From NCBI RefSeq assembly GCF_017874735.1, contig NZ_JAGGLV010000006.1:124001-188000 (forward strand): a stretch of DNA of 64,000 nucleotides, read 5' to 3'. The DNA comes from Paenibacillus silagei (GTDB lineage Bacteria > Bacillota > Bacilli > Paenibacillales > Paenibacillaceae). The notes under the pieces are model-generated. The model searched no databases. It was given only the letters and a program-made list of their open reading frames with translations, and was not told the origin of the DNA. Both the position numbers and the translations under genes were made by a program. Position 1 is the first letter of the stretch, and each line of letters starts with the position of its first letter. This document shows, one piece after another, positions 22,587-33,594 of the stretch.

Positions 22587-23945
22587 TTACTCCTTCTCCT
22601 CTTCCACAGCTTCCGCATCCTCTTCGGACTCTGGCGGCGGCTCGCGGTGGATGTTGATCCGGGTGATCCGCAGCCGGGTGGATTCCTCCACCTCGAAGGT
22701 GACGTCGCCTACCACAACTTTCTTGCCCTTGGACGGATTGCCCTCCAGCTCCTTGAACAGCCAGCCGCCGATGGAATCCACCTCGTCATCCTCAATCACG
22801 ACGCCTGTGAGATCGTTGACGTCTTCAATCAGCATCCGGCCCTCTACGGAGATGTAATCGCCGTTACGCTCTACGCTGGGGCGTTCATCCTCGAACTCGT
22901 CATGCAGATCGCCGACGATCTCCTCCAGGATCTCTTCGGCGGTCAGCAGCCCCGCCGTTCCGCCGTACTCGTCAACGACCAGCGTCAGCTGGGCCTTGTT
23001 CTTCTGCATCAGCCGCAGCGCATGGCTGATCTCCATCGATTCCGGCACGTTCAGAATCGGCCGGACCAGGGAAGCCAGATCATTCTGCTGCTCCGGCGGG
23101 GCGAACAGCAGATCCGTAATATGGATGAAGCCGATAATCCGGTCCTTGTCCTCGAAGGCCACCGGATAACGCGAATGCTTCGTTTCCGTAATGATCCGCA
23201 TGTTCTCCTCCAGCGGAAGATTGCTGTACAGTACATCCATATCGGTACGCGGCAGCATCACCTCACGGGCCAGCAGGTCCGAGAATTCGAAGATGTTATC
23301 CATCAGCTTCATCTCATCCTGATCGATCACCCCGCTCTTCGCGCTCTGATTCATCAGAATGCGGATTTCCTCCTCCGAATGGGCAGCCTCGGCTTCACTG
23401 GCCGGCTCCACGCCGAACAATCTCAGCAGAGCGTTCGCTGACGCATTCAGCACCCAGATGAAGGGCAGAAACAGATTATAGAAGAACATCAGCGGAGCGG
23501 ACAGCAGCAGTGCTGACCCTTCCGTTTTTTGAATAGCCAGAGACTTCGGTGCCAGTTCCCCCAGCACAATATGTAAAAAGGTAATAATCGAGAAGCCGAT
23601 AATCACAGATACCGTTGAGATTAGCGTCTGGTCAGTAACACCGATCTGGTACATCAGGGGCTCCACCAGCAGCTCCGAGATCGCCGGTTCCCCGACCCAG
23701 CCGAGTCCAAGGGAAGCGAGTGTGATCCCGAACTGGGTGGCCGACAGATACGAATCCAGCCGCTTGTTGACCTTAAGCGCATATCCCGCCATTTTGTTCC
23801 CTTCGCTGACCAGCTGGGTCAGACGGGACTGTCTGACCTTGACCAGCGAGAATTCCGCCGCAACAAATACACCATTTAATAATACGAGCACCAGAACGAG
23901 CAAAAGATTAAGCACTAATCTTCCTATTTCAAATTCCGTATGCAC
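22587..23945 (-). CDS. CNNM/CorC-type membrane protein (hemolysin family)
   Basis: A 452-aa protein. Residues 1-190 form a CNNM (DUF21) domain with four hydrophobic segments, containing NGVFVAAEFSLVKVR and HIVLGELAPKSLAIQ. Two CBS domains follow (about 215-340; VMLPRTDMDVL, GFIHITDLL, VVDEYGGTAGLLT), then a CorC/HlyC domain and an acidic tail. The family includes Mg2+ exporters such as Bacillus MpfA. The old hemolysin label has little support. It is a single gene with its own terminator, 18 bases downstream of yfkAB. Confidence 0.9.
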   Translation of the reverse strand: MHTEFEIGRLVLNLLLVLVLVLLNGVFVAAEFSLVKVRQSRLTQLVSEGNKMAGYALKVNKRLDSYLSATQFGITLASLGLGWVGEPAISELLVEPLMYQIGVTDQTLISTVSVIIGFSIITFLHIVLGELAPKSLAIQKTEGSALLLSAPLMFFYNLFLPFIWVLNASANALLRLFGVEPASEAEAAHSEEEIRILMNQSAKSGVIDQDEMKLMDNIFEFSDLLAREVMLPRTDMDVLYSNLPLEENMRIITETKHSRYPVAFEDKDRIIGFIHITDLLFAPPEQQNDLASLVRPILNVPESMEISHALRLMQKNKAQLTLVVDEYGGTAGLLTAEEILEEIVGDLHDEFEDERPSVERNGDYISVEGRMLIEDVNDLTGVVIEDDEVDSIGGWLFKELEGNPSKGKKVVVGDVTFEVEESTRLRITRINIHREPPPESEEDAEAVEEEKE

Positions 23946-23963
23946 TATAATAACGCCCCATTT

Positions 23964-25103
23964 CTACAAGGTGATCGCTTTTCTGGTTTTGAAATCGACC
24001 CCGGGATAATACATATCGGCCACGAGCAGGTTAGGCCCGCAGCAGCCTGCCGCATCGCAGTAACAATTCACTTGCTGATTCAAGGGATGCTTAGTCTGCC
24101 ACTCGGTGAAAATGTCATCCAGCTTCGAGTCGCTGATATTGCCAAAGGCGGATATGTCGGCGAAGTCTGTTACAAAGACATCGCCCGTGAACAGGTTGAC
24201 ATTGACCCGGTTTCTTCCGTCCGGATCATTGCGCAGCGTTACATTCTTCTCGCTGCGCAGTCTGCTCAGCAGCTGCTGGTCTTCCTCCAGGAAGCTGCAG
24301 GCGAAGAACGGCAGCGTGCCGAACAGCATCCACATCTCCGGGTCACGATGGTCAAGGAGGGAATGAATAGCAGTATTCATCTCCCGGAGCGACAGCACAG
24401 GCAGCTTCGAGGCGAAGCTGGATGCGTACATCGGGTGTACCTCATGCCGTCTTGCCCCCATGTCCCCGATCAGCCGGTGAATCTCGGGAAGCTTGGTGTG
24501 TGTACGGTAGTTGATCATCGACTCGGCAGAGATCAGCATTCCGTCGCTGCTCAGCCGGCGGGAATTCTCCAGCATCGTGTCGTACAGCCGGTAGGCGGCC
24601 TCCTTCGAGACCGGGTGCCCGCTGTTCGCGAAGCCCACCTCGTGGAAGTCATCGCCGTTCACATAATTGAACGAGATATGCATGACATCCAGGTAAGGGA
24701 GCAGCTGCTCATAACGGGAATACGGCATGGTCAGATTGGAGTTGATCTGCGAACGGATGCCCCGCGCCCGTGCATATTTCAGCAGCGGTACGATAGTATT
24801 CTCCACCGTCCCGGCACGGAACATCGGCTCCCCGCCCGTAATGCTGATAGTCTGCAGATGCTCTACCTCGTCCAGACGCTTCAGCATCTTGGTTAAAGGC
24901 AGCAGCTCTCCCTCTTTCATCGTAAGACTGTCGCCGACGGCGCAATGCTCGCAGCGCATATTGCATAGATTCGTGACCGTCATCTCTACACTGGTCAGCA
25001 CATGCTGCCCGTATTCACGGAGTGAAGTAATCGGATCCCACGGATCATACTCCGGCGACAGCTCTTTTACAGGGATTATAGATGATGGCTCTAATATACT
25101 CAT
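23964..25103 (-). CDS. yfkAB: radical SAM/CxCxxxxC protein YfkAB
   Basis: A 379-aa radical SAM enzyme. The 4Fe-4S motif is TNLCNMRCEHC (CX3CX2C) near residues 46-54, and SAM binding is by ITGGEPMF. The C-terminal CYCDAAGC matches the CxCxxxxC motif that defines YfkAB and probably holds a second cluster. The product in Bacillus is undefined. It lies directly upstream of the CNNM gene on the same strand, so the two may be cotranscribed. The ATG at 25103 follows AAAGGAG. Confidence 0.92.
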   Translation of the reverse strand: MSILEPSSIIPVKELSPEYDPWDPITSLREYGQHVLTSVEMTVTNLCNMRCEHCAVGDSLTMKEGELLPLTKMLKRLDEVEHLQTISITGGEPMFRAGTVENTIVPLLKYARARGIRSQINSNLTMPYSRYEQLLPYLDVMHISFNYVNGDDFHEVGFANSGHPVSKEAAYRLYDTMLENSRRLSSDGMLISAESMINYRTHTKLPEIHRLIGDMGARRHEVHPMYASSFASKLPVLSLREMNTAIHSLLDHRDPEMWMLFGTLPFFACSFLEEDQQLLSRLRSEKNVTLRNDPDGRNRVNVNLFTGDVFVTDFADISAFGNISDSKLDDIFTEWQTKHPLNQQVNCYCDAAGCCGPNLLVADMYYPGVDFKTRKAITL

Positions 25104-25192
25104 TTCTTAATGCTCCTTTAATGCTTATTCCTTATTATTAACCCAAAACAAAAGAAAAAGAACGATAACTTAAGCTATATCATACCACGACT

Positions 25193-25230
25193 ACTCAAAA
25201 AAACAGCAAGGCGGAGAATACAGCTCCGCA
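25193..25230 (-). terminator. terminator after HD-GYP gene
   Basis: On the minus strand GCGGAG pairs with CTCCGC, with an outer GCAG/GCTG pairing, followed by seven T residues. It lies about 45 bases after the HD-GYP stop at 25273. Confidence 0.7.
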
Positions 25231-25272
25231 ATTCCTGCAGATACCCTATTCTCTCCTCGCTGCGCAGAACAC

Positions 25273-26379
25273 CTATCCGGTACTTTTCACTACAGGTTCT
25301 CCCCCGTCTGTCACATCCACAATGACTACAGAGAGGGCTTTGCTGAGATCACGCTCATAGGGGGTAACCGTTTCGCCTTCGGGTCCATTCAGTACCCGGA
25401 CAACAGGCCGATGTGGTGTGCTGGGATCAATCTTGACCACCACACCGCTCTCGCCGGAGCTGAGCTTCACCGTAAGTCCCAGCGGATAGATGGCCACGCG
25501 GTCTCTGAATAACTCCAGCTGCTTCTGCTCATACAAAGTTCCTGAGCCGACATACAGCGCTTCTACCGCCTGATGGGGCAGCATGGCTTTTTTGTAAATC
25601 CGGTTGGAGGTCATCGCATCATAGGAATCGGCGACCCCCAGCCATTTCGCATATTCATGGATCTGCGGACCCGTCAGGCCGCGCGGATAGCCGGAGCCGT
25701 CAATCCGTTCATGATGCTGCAGGGCACAGTGGGCCGCCAGCAGAGGAATATTCGGCTCTTCCTTGAGAATGCGGTATCCGATCTCCGTATGCGCCTGCAT
25801 ATGGCGGAACTCCTCCTCGCTGAGCATGCCGGGCTTCTGAACAATTTTGACAGGAATCTGCGTCTTGCCGATATCATGCAGCAGCGCACCAAGCCCGATG
25901 ACCCGCAGCTCTTCTTTGCTGTAGCCGTGGGCAATGCCCAGAACCAGCGTATACAGGCATACGTTCAGGGAATGGACATACAGGTAGTTGTCAGCGGTGT
26001 GCATGTCAAGCAGCATGATCATCGGGTCCTCCTGCAGGGACATGTCATCAAGGATGGAATCCATCACCTTGGAGAACTTTTTATCCAGATGATAAAAGCC
26101 CTTGGTAATTCCCGAGGCGCCGGACATCTGCTGGAACTGGTTCCGGATGACCTTGAGCGCCTGATTGCGCGTCTCGTCCTGCAGCATTCCGGGGATCACT
26201 ATATCCTCCGTGAGCGAATCCTCAATATAGATATAGCCGATATCGATTCTGGCGAGCCGCTTGATCAGGGAATCGGTAAGCTCCACTCCGTCCGCAAGCA
26301 GAACCAGCCCTTCATCATTATATATTTTTTTACCCAGCTTCATTCCGGCCTGAAGCCGATTGACGGATACTAGACGCAC
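25273..26379 (-). CDS. HD-GYP phosphodiesterase
   Basis: A 368-aa cytoplasmic protein that probably hydrolyses cyclic di-GMP. Residues 1-120 are an N-terminal domain beginning MRLVSVNRLQAGMKLG. The HD-GYP domain (about 130-305) is complete: H in HSLNV, LLHDIGKTQIP, HTEIGY, HHERIDGSGYP and ADSYDAMTSNR. The C-terminal 60 residues form a beta-rich domain (YPLGLTVKLSSGESGVVV). A second protein of the same layout lies at 29337-30377. No signal peptide or membrane segment is seen. Confidence 0.92.
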   Translation of the reverse strand: MRLVSVNRLQAGMKLGKKIYNDEGLVLLADGVELTDSLIKRLARIDIGYIYIEDSLTEDIVIPGMLQDETRNQALKVIRNQFQQMSGASGITKGFYHLDKKFSKVMDSILDDMSLQEDPMIMLLDMHTADNYLYVHSLNVCLYTLVLGIAHGYSKEELRVIGLGALLHDIGKTQIPVKIVQKPGMLSEEEFRHMQAHTEIGYRILKEEPNIPLLAAHCALQHHERIDGSGYPRGLTGPQIHEYAKWLGVADSYDAMTSNRIYKKAMLPHQAVEALYVGSGTLYEQKQLELFRDRVAIYPLGLTVKLSSGESGVVVKIDPSTPHRPVVRVLNGPEGETVTPYERDLSKALSVVIVDVTDGGEPVVKSTG

Positions 26380-26438
26380 CTTGGCTCACTCCTGCCTTTA
26401 AACGGTAAAATTGCTTTTCTGTGATGCCAAGCTGAGAA

Positions 26439-27260
26439 TCAACGCATAATAAACAGCCAGAAGGCGGCTGCAAGGATAAAGCGGTAGATGGCAAAATGCG
26501 TCGGTCTGATCTTCTGGATCATTCTCATGAACAGAACTACCACCACATAAGCCACGATGAAGGAAATAATGAAGCCGATGACAAAATACCCGATCGTCTC
26601 ACTCGTGAAATTCTTGTAGGAATCCAGCAGCTCATACCCCGAGGCCGCGCACATAATCGGAATCGCGATGAGGAAGGAGAAGTCGGCCGAGGCCTTGTAG
26701 CTCACTCCGCTCAGCATCCCCCCGGAAATCGTCGAGCCGGAGCGGGAGAACCCGGGCCAGAGGACGGAAATAATCTGGAACAGTCCGATCGAGAGTGCCT
26801 GCCCGTAGGACAGATCATCCAGATCATGCGCCGTCACGCGTATCTTACGTTTGTTGACCCATTCGGCAATGATCATCAGAATACCGCCTGCGACCAGCGC
26901 CCAGAGGACGGTGGATGCCCCGAAGAGGCTTTTAATGAAGTCCCGGGCAAAAAAAGCTACAGCGAGCGCAGGCACAATGCCCAGCAGCACATGAATCAGG
27001 TTCAGGCGGGCTGCCGGCATTACGCCCCCTCTGTCTCTGCGGCCGAATCCGAGCAGATCCACAATCCGCTGGCGGTAAACCAGCGCAATCGCCAGTATAG
27101 CCCCCAGCTGAATCACGATCTCATACGTCTTCATAATCGAATCCTGCTCGTTAAATCCCAGAAGCTTAGTCGTTAGAATCATGTGTCCCGTCGAAGAAAC
27201 CGGAATGAACTCCGTGATTCCTTCCACAATTGCCAGAATAATGGCTGTAATTGTATCCAT
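26439..27260 (-). CDS. uppP: undecaprenyl-diphosphatase UppP (BacA)
   Basis: A 273-aa integral membrane enzyme that recycles undecaprenyl pyrophosphate for peptidoglycan and wall polymer synthesis. The signatures are EGITEFIPVSSTGH at residues 14-27 and PGFSRSGSTISGG near residue 170; about eight hydrophobic segments are visible. High levels of such enzymes give bacitracin resistance in some bacteria. The ATG follows GGAGGAGTAAT. It stands alone between the HD-GYP gene and yunD. Confidence 0.95.
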   Translation of the reverse strand: MDTITAIILAIVEGITEFIPVSSTGHMILTTKLLGFNEQDSIMKTYEIVIQLGAILAIALVYRQRIVDLLGFGRRDRGGVMPAARLNLIHVLLGIVPALAVAFFARDFIKSLFGASTVLWALVAGGILMIIAEWVNKRKIRVTAHDLDDLSYGQALSIGLFQIISVLWPGFSRSGSTISGGMLSGVSYKASADFSFLIAIPIMCAASGYELLDSYKNFTSETIGYFVIGFIISFIVAYVVVVLFMRMIQKIRPTHFAIYRFILAAAFWLFIMR

Positions 27261-27335
27261 ATTACTCCTCCTGATCTAGTCAATGAAACCTGGTACTGTG
27301 TTAACTATCAATTTAATAAAACATGGTGTGGATCA

Positions 27336-28775
27336 TCAGGTGGATTGCCTCTCCCAGCGAACCGCTTCACACTCATCCAGACTCCCCGGGCGCTGCAGCT
27401 CCATCCGCAGCAGATCGCGCAGGAAATGAGGCAGCAAATATACCGCCTCCCGGCCATTGGCTATACTCTCATAGCCTGTACGGAACGTAAACATATCCAG
27501 CGTGCCGACACTATATACCTTGGTATCCTCCAGTTGCTCCCCGCCGGCAAAAATCGCAATACCGTTATCATAAGGCATGACCCTTGGATCGTACAAGATT
27601 TTTAATCCGTCCACGGCCAGGGTGCCCAGCACCTCTCCCCGGAAGCCATATCCGTAGATGACTTTATTCCGGAACTCTGCCATCAGACTTTGTTCAAGTG
27701 CGGTGCGGATATCCTTGCCTGTCAGCTGTACAATACAAGGATTAATCGGAGAAGGACATAAGGCATGCAGCATGCCTGTGGTGATATTCCCTTCCGGGAG
27801 CGGGCCAAGCAGCTGGCCTGTATTCACGAGTGAGATGGGACTGCCTGTGAACTGGCGGACCGCCTGTGCCAGCAGGTTGCCAAAAGGGGACTCCCCCTGC
27901 AGATCCAGCGGCAGCATGCGGTCGCTGATGGCAACCGTCTCCTCCAGGGCCTCACGCCCGCGCAGCAGATGGATCGCTGCCGCCGGAGCGATCAGCTCCT
28001 CCGTCAAGGCAGGATCAACTTCCGTGCAGCCTCCTTCGGCCAGGTGAAACGCTCCGTCCGGCTGCTGCCGCTCGAAGACCACCCGTCCGGCGTACCGGCC
28101 GAATTTGCCGGCTCCGCATACGGCTGTCCCGTTAATCATCTGCGGCTGCTCCAGCATATGGTGGGTGTGCCCGCCCAGAATGGCATGCACGCCCTCCAGG
28201 TTCTCTGCCAGCCTCTGGTCTGCGGGTAACCCCAGATGAGACAGAATGATCACGATATCCACCTGCGGGGCAAGCAGCTGAACCTGCTCGCGCAGCGCCT
28301 CTTCCGGGTCCAGCACATCCCAGCCGAGCAGGGAATAGAAGGAGGTGAACGCCGCCGTAGCACCCGTCAGTCCAATCTTGATGCCGTCCTTCTCCAGAAC
28401 CGCGCGGCGCTGCATCCAGTGCGGCGGCTCACCGGTAGCGGACTCCAGGAAATTGCAGCATACCACAGGACACTGGATACCTGTAAATATGGCTGAGAGC
28501 ATCTCCTTGGAGAAGGTGAGGCCTTCGTTATTGCCGATGGTGACTGCATCGTATCCGGTCAGATTCATAATGTCTATGTTGGCCTGTCCCATCGTGCCTT
28601 CCGTCTCTACAGCAGCGCGGTCCATATGATCTCCGATATCAAGCAGCAGCACCGGATCCTCGCCTGCCGCTGCCTTCATTGCGGATATCACTGCCGCAAG
28701 CGGACTCATCATTTCAAAGTGGCTATGTATATCATTGGTATGAATAATGGTTAATCTTTGCGGCCCAGGCTTCAT
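27336..28775 (-). CDS. yunD: YunD-like metallophosphatase/5'-nucleotidase
   Basis: A 479-aa two-domain protein. The N-terminal calcineurin-like domain has IHTNDIHSHFE, DIGDHMDR, GNNEG (normally GNHE, so the family His is Asn), ILSHLG and GGHTHH. The C-terminal 5'-nucleotidase domain follows from about residue 285 (SPFGNLLAQAVRQF). Unlike UshA there is no signal peptide, so it is cytoplasmic like Bacillus YunD. The substrate is probably a nucleotide or sugar phosphate. The GNNEG variant also occurs in some YunD relatives, so activity should not be excluded. It is divergent from moaD. Confidence 0.85.
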   Translation of the reverse strand: MKPGPQRLTIIHTNDIHSHFEMMSPLAAVISAMKAAAGEDPVLLLDIGDHMDRAAVETEGTMGQANIDIMNLTGYDAVTIGNNEGLTFSKEMLSAIFTGIQCPVVCCNFLESATGEPPHWMQRRAVLEKDGIKIGLTGATAAFTSFYSLLGWDVLDPEEALREQVQLLAPQVDIVIILSHLGLPADQRLAENLEGVHAILGGHTHHMLEQPQMINGTAVCGAGKFGRYAGRVVFERQQPDGAFHLAEGGCTEVDPALTEELIAPAAAIHLLRGREALEETVAISDRMLPLDLQGESPFGNLLAQAVRQFTGSPISLVNTGQLLGPLPEGNITTGMLHALCPSPINPCIVQLTGKDIRTALEQSLMAEFRNKVIYGYGFRGEVLGTLAVDGLKILYDPRVMPYDNGIAIFAGGEQLEDTKVYSVGTLDMFTFRTGYESIANGREAVYLLPHFLRDLLRMELQRPGSLDECEAVRWERQST

Positions 28776-28928
28776 AAGCTGGCTTCCCTCCCACTTGTAC
28801 AGCCGTTTATAAAGTAAGCGGCAGGCTTGTTCAGTTCTAGAGTTAGCATAACATTTTCAGACCCAATATGGTATATTGTAATCATTATAAGCTGTCCTAA
28901 GCTTAAGTCCAGAAAGGGTGAAGAAAGC

Positions 28929-29177
28929 ATGCATATCTCCATCCGGCTGTTCGCCGGTCTGGCCGAAATCATCGGCTCCTCCACTCTGGTCTTCCACGCC
29001 CAGGAGTCCCCTTTGACAGCAGGCAGGCTGAAAGAACTCCTCTCCGCCTCCTATCCCGATGCCGCGCCGCAGATCAGTGTGTCTCTTGTAGCCGTTGATC
29101 AGGAATATGCGCCTGATGATACGGATATTACCGAAGGTTCAGAGGTGGCCTTCATTCCGCCCGTATCCGGCGGTTAA
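28929..29177 (+). CDS. moaD: MoaD/ThiS-type sulfur carrier, molybdopterin synthase small subunit
   Basis: An 82-aa ubiquitin-like protein, MHISIRLFAGLAEIIGSS to FIPPVSGG, ending in the Gly-Gly that is thiocarboxylated in MoaD. FAGLAE and the VAFIPPVSGG end favour MoaD over ThiS. A longer frame begins at 28827 but lacks a ribosome site; the ATG at 28929 has AAGGGTGA upstream. No other molybdenum cofactor genes occur in the window, so it is isolated from moaE and moeB. Confidence 0.85.
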   Translation: MHISIRLFAGLAEIIGSSTLVFHAQESPLTAGRLKELLSASYPDAAPQISVSLVAVDQEYAPDDTDITEGSEVAFIPPVSGG

Positions 29178-29293
29178 CCGGACCGTTCCCCTTCCGCGAA
29201 TCTGCATAGATACACAACAGGGTAGGACCAGCGGGTTGCACAATCTGCAAGCTACAATCAGTACTCTTACACCATTGAATATTGCGGACTTTG

Positions 29294-29321
29294 TTGCTAT
29301 GCTGTAAAAAATTGCTATAGT
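29294..29321 (+). promoter_or_regulatory. probable sigma-A promoter of second HD-GYP gene
   Basis: TTGCTA (29294-29299) and TATAGT (29316-29321) are spaced by 16 bases, directly before the AAGGTGG ribosome site at 29322. The closeness of the -10 to the ribosome site would leave almost no leader, so this is tentative. Confidence 0.3.
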
Positions 29322-29336
29322 AAGGTGGCCTAGTCA

Positions 29337-30377
29337 TTGAGAGTACACGTGATGGATCTTAAACCGGGTGATCATCTGCGGATGGATACCTTCAGCTCCC
29401 GCGGGCTGCATGTACTCCCTAAGGGATCACGGCTGCAAATGGAGGAAATCGCCAAGCTGATACAGCACGGCGTGGATTATGTAGACATTGAAACGGTACA
29501 GGAAGAGCCCGCCCCTTCCAGCCGGACATCAATCATTCAGGCCGCAGCCAGCAGCTTCGATACCACGATTGACGGTTTTGAATCTCTATATATGGAAGCG
29601 CTCAGCAAAGGCAGCTTCAATCAGTCCGTAGTGGATGATATTCTGCAGCCGACCTTGTCCACGCTGGACAAACATAAGGACGTAGTGACACTCCTGCTGC
29701 TGCTGGACCGGGAAGATAACTATACCTACAATCATTCCCTGCAGGTAGGCATGCTCTCGTATTATCTTGCCTCGTGGCTCGGATATTCCAAGACAGAGTG
29801 CTACGAGATCGGGCGTGCGGGATACCTGATTGATATCGGCAAATGCCGCATCTCCCCCGCAATTCTGAATAAGCCTGGTAAGTTAACCCCTGATGAATAC
29901 GAAGAGATCAAATTACATACGATTTACGGATACGAAATCATACAGAACTCCATGAACGATCCTTTCACTGCTCTGGTTGCCCTGCAGCATCATGAACGCG
30001 AGGACGGCTCCGGTTATCCCAAGCAGCTGACCAAGACAGATATTCATCCTTACGCCCAGATCGCAGCCGTTGCGGATATTTACAGTGCCATGACCACTCA
30101 CCGGGTCTATCAGTCCAAGCAGGAGCTGATTTCCGTTCTGCGTGAGATCAACTCCCTCAGCTTCGGGAAGCTGAACGGCAAACCGGTCCAGGCCTTCATC
30201 AATCACCTGATGCCTAACTTCATCGGCAAGCGCGTTCTGCTGAGCACCGGTGATATGGGTGTTATCGTGATGAACAACCCGCTGGATGTCTTCCGTCCGC
30301 TTGTACAGAGCGAAGGCAAGTTCCTTGACCTGTCCCGCGAACGCAAAATTGCCGTCGTTGAGATTTATATGGAGTAG
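29337..30377 (+). CDS. HD-GYP-like protein with degenerate HD motif
   Basis: A 346-aa protein with the same architecture as the one at 25273-26379: an N-terminal domain (MRVHVMDLKPGDHLRMD), an HD-GYP domain (about 115-280) and a C-terminal beta domain (IGKRVLLSTGDMGVIV). The motif that should read LLHDIGK reads YLIDIGK, so the metal-binding histidine is isoleucine. HHEREDGSGYP and ADIYSAMTTHR remain. Metal-dependent hydrolysis may be lost or changed, and the protein may act as a c-di-GMP receptor. It starts with TTG at 29337, eight bases after AAGGTGG. Confidence 0.88.
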   Translation: MRVHVMDLKPGDHLRMDTFSSRGLHVLPKGSRLQMEEIAKLIQHGVDYVDIETVQEEPAPSSRTSIIQAAASSFDTTIDGFESLYMEALSKGSFNQSVVDDILQPTLSTLDKHKDVVTLLLLLDREDNYTYNHSLQVGMLSYYLASWLGYSKTECYEIGRAGYLIDIGKCRISPAILNKPGKLTPDEYEEIKLHTIYGYEIIQNSMNDPFTALVALQHHEREDGSGYPKQLTKTDIHPYAQIAAVADIYSAMTTHRVYQSKQELISVLREINSLSFGKLNGKPVQAFINHLMPNFIGKRVLLSTGDMGVIVMNNPLDVFRPLVQSEGKFLDLSRERKIAVVEIYME

Positions 30378-30402
30378 AGAGATTTCCTCTACGCAAAATA
30401 AA

Positions 30403-30441
30403 TCAAGCAGCCCCTCCTGCGTTACCGCAGAAGTGCTGCTT
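30403..30441. terminator. hairpin between HD-GYP and bglP (outer)
   Basis: TCAAGCAGC pairs with GCTGCTTGA and an inner CTGCG/CGCAG pair extends the stem. The minus strand continues TTTATTTTG, so it can end the bglP transcript; it also lies 26 bases after the HD-GYP stop. Confidence 0.6.
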
Positions 30442-30461
30442 GAAGTTGAATACCAACAGAA

Positions 30462-30485
30462 GCCTCCCCCGGCCGGGGGAGGCTA
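30462..30485. terminator. perfect GC-rich palindrome after bglP
   Basis: AGCCTCCCCC and GGGGGAGGCT form a perfect palindromic stem around GGCC. The plus strand continues ATCCTTTTAT. It sits 6 bases past the bglP stop, between converging genes. Confidence 0.6.
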
Positions 30486-30490
30486 TCCTT

Positions 30491-32419
<1,929 letters not shown>

Positions 32420-32440
32420 CTATCTTTCCCCTCTGCAAAC

Positions 32441-32532
32441 AAGAAAAACCTGAACTCAAGGCAAAAAAGGCGTAGAACACACACGCTATTTTGCCATCAG
32501 CTCAGGTTTTGCCTGCATGACCAGTTACACCC
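32441..32532 (-). promoter_or_regulatory. RAT antiterminator/terminator switch before bglP
   Basis: The minus-strand RNA of 32532-32504 matches the ribonucleic antiterminator consensus (GGGTGTAACTGG, then GCAGGCAAAACC). Its 3' end overlaps a terminator stem in which ACCTGAGCT pairs with AGTTCAGGT and is followed by TTTTTCTTG (32441-32510). Binding by the LicT-type protein would block the terminator and allow bglP expression. Confidence 0.9.
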
Positions 32533-32589
32533 TGACAGATGATATGAAAATATATGAAATAAATATTGTAGTCTTACGTATGTTACGTG

Positions 32590-33435
32590 TTACTCCAAGT
32601 TATTGCGTTCAGTTACACGCTGAATGTGAATCGTCAAATAGACATATTCATCCTTGCTGAGGCTCTGGCCATGGGATTTCTCCAGATATTCATTAATCTT
32701 GCCTACGCATTCGAAAGCCTTGACATAGGTTAGCCTCACCTGATTGTACAGGAACTCTTCCCCGCTGTTATTGGTCTCCTTCTTCAGCACCCGCATGGAA
32801 AAATACTGCAGATGGGTCAGGAACCGCGAATAGTTAAGCGAGGTCTCGTCCAGCACAACCTTATAATGATAGGTAACGATGTTCAGGATATTCTGAACGA
32901 TCTCCGTCATCTTGATCGTCGATCTTACCTCCGTGCCATCCATTCTGGCGTTGACTAGGTGAAGGGCAATGAAGCCGGCTTCATCCTCACCCAGCGAGAG
33001 GCCGGTGGTCTGTTCAATCATCTTCAGGGCATCCAGCCCGATCCCGAATTCCTTTTGGTAAAAGCGCTTAATCTCAAACAGCATCGCATTCTTCAGCTGA
33101 ATCCCCTTCTCAAAACGCTCCAGCGCGAAATGAATATGATCCGTCAGCGTCAGATAGAGATTATCGTTCAGCTCTGTGTGCAGCACTCCACTCGCGTAGG
33201 TGACGATGTCACTGGCCAGCTCCAGGTGAGCTACCGGAATATCATTCAGCAGTTCAGTCAGCCGGGCAGTGAATTCATTCTCATTCAGCAGAAAAATCTT
33301 ATCCACCTTGGCAGGATCCACATAATCCCCCGCCACCTTATTGAAGGAAATTCCTCTGCCCATCACAATAACCTCCTTGCCCTTCTGGTTCTTGGTCAGG
33401 AGCACATTATTGTTCAGCACCTTCTCGATAATCAT
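32590..33435 (-). CDS. licT: BglG/LicT-family transcriptional antiterminator
   Basis: A 281-aa protein with an N-terminal RNA-binding CAT domain (MIIEKVLNNNVLLTKN, GRGISF; residues 1-55) and two PRD domains. Regulatory histidines are visible in VLHTELND, LTDHIHFA, FIALHLVNA, LTHLQYF and LTIHIQRV. PTS phosphorylation of these sites couples activity to sugar supply. A longer frame reaches 33501 through the terminator; the ATG at 33435 has AGGAGGTGA seven bases upstream. It lies upstream of bglP, and a RAT/terminator precedes each of the two genes. Confidence 0.93.
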   Translation of the reverse strand: MIIEKVLNNNVLLTKNQKGKEVIVMGRGISFNKVAGDYVDPAKVDKIFLLNENEFTARLTELLNDIPVAHLELASDIVTYASGVLHTELNDNLYLTLTDHIHFALERFEKGIQLKNAMLFEIKRFYQKEFGIGLDALKMIEQTTGLSLGEDEAGFIALHLVNARMDGTEVRSTIKMTEIVQNILNIVTYHYKVVLDETSLNYSRFLTHLQYFSMRVLKKETNNSGEEFLYNQVRLTYVKAFECVGKINEYLEKSHGQSLSKDEYVYLTIHIQRVTERNNLE

Positions 33436-33466
33436 CTCTATTTCACCTCCTGACGCATAGTTTGTA

Positions 33467-33554
33467 CAAAAAAAGCCTAAGTTGATCCCAATATCATTCA
33501 TAAAAATGATACTCGCATCAGCTTAGGCATTGCCCGCGTTACCGGTCACAATCC
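33467..33554 (-). promoter_or_regulatory. RAT antiterminator/terminator switch before licT
   Basis: Minus-strand RNA 33554-33526 reads GGATTGTGACCGG, then GCGGGCAATGCC, a clear RAT element. It overlaps a terminator in which GCCTAAGCTGAT pairs with ATCAACTTAGGC, followed by seven T residues (33467-33528). LicT thus probably controls its own gene as well as bglP. Confidence 0.9.
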
Positions 33555-33566
33555 TGTATTACTGCT

Positions 33567-33594
33567 ATTGTAGCATAAATAAAAGCGATTTCAA
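33567..33594 (-). promoter_or_regulatory. licT-bglP promoter
   Basis: On the minus strand TTGAAA (33594-33589) and TACAAT (33572-33567) are spaced by 16 bases. The RAT begins about 13 bases after the -10, so the transcript would begin just before it. Confidence 0.8.

Noticed and set aside
23940-24896. A 318-codon open frame on the plus strand opposite yfkAB
   Set aside because: The minus-strand frame has the radical SAM motifs; the plus-strand product is low-complexity and unrecognisable.
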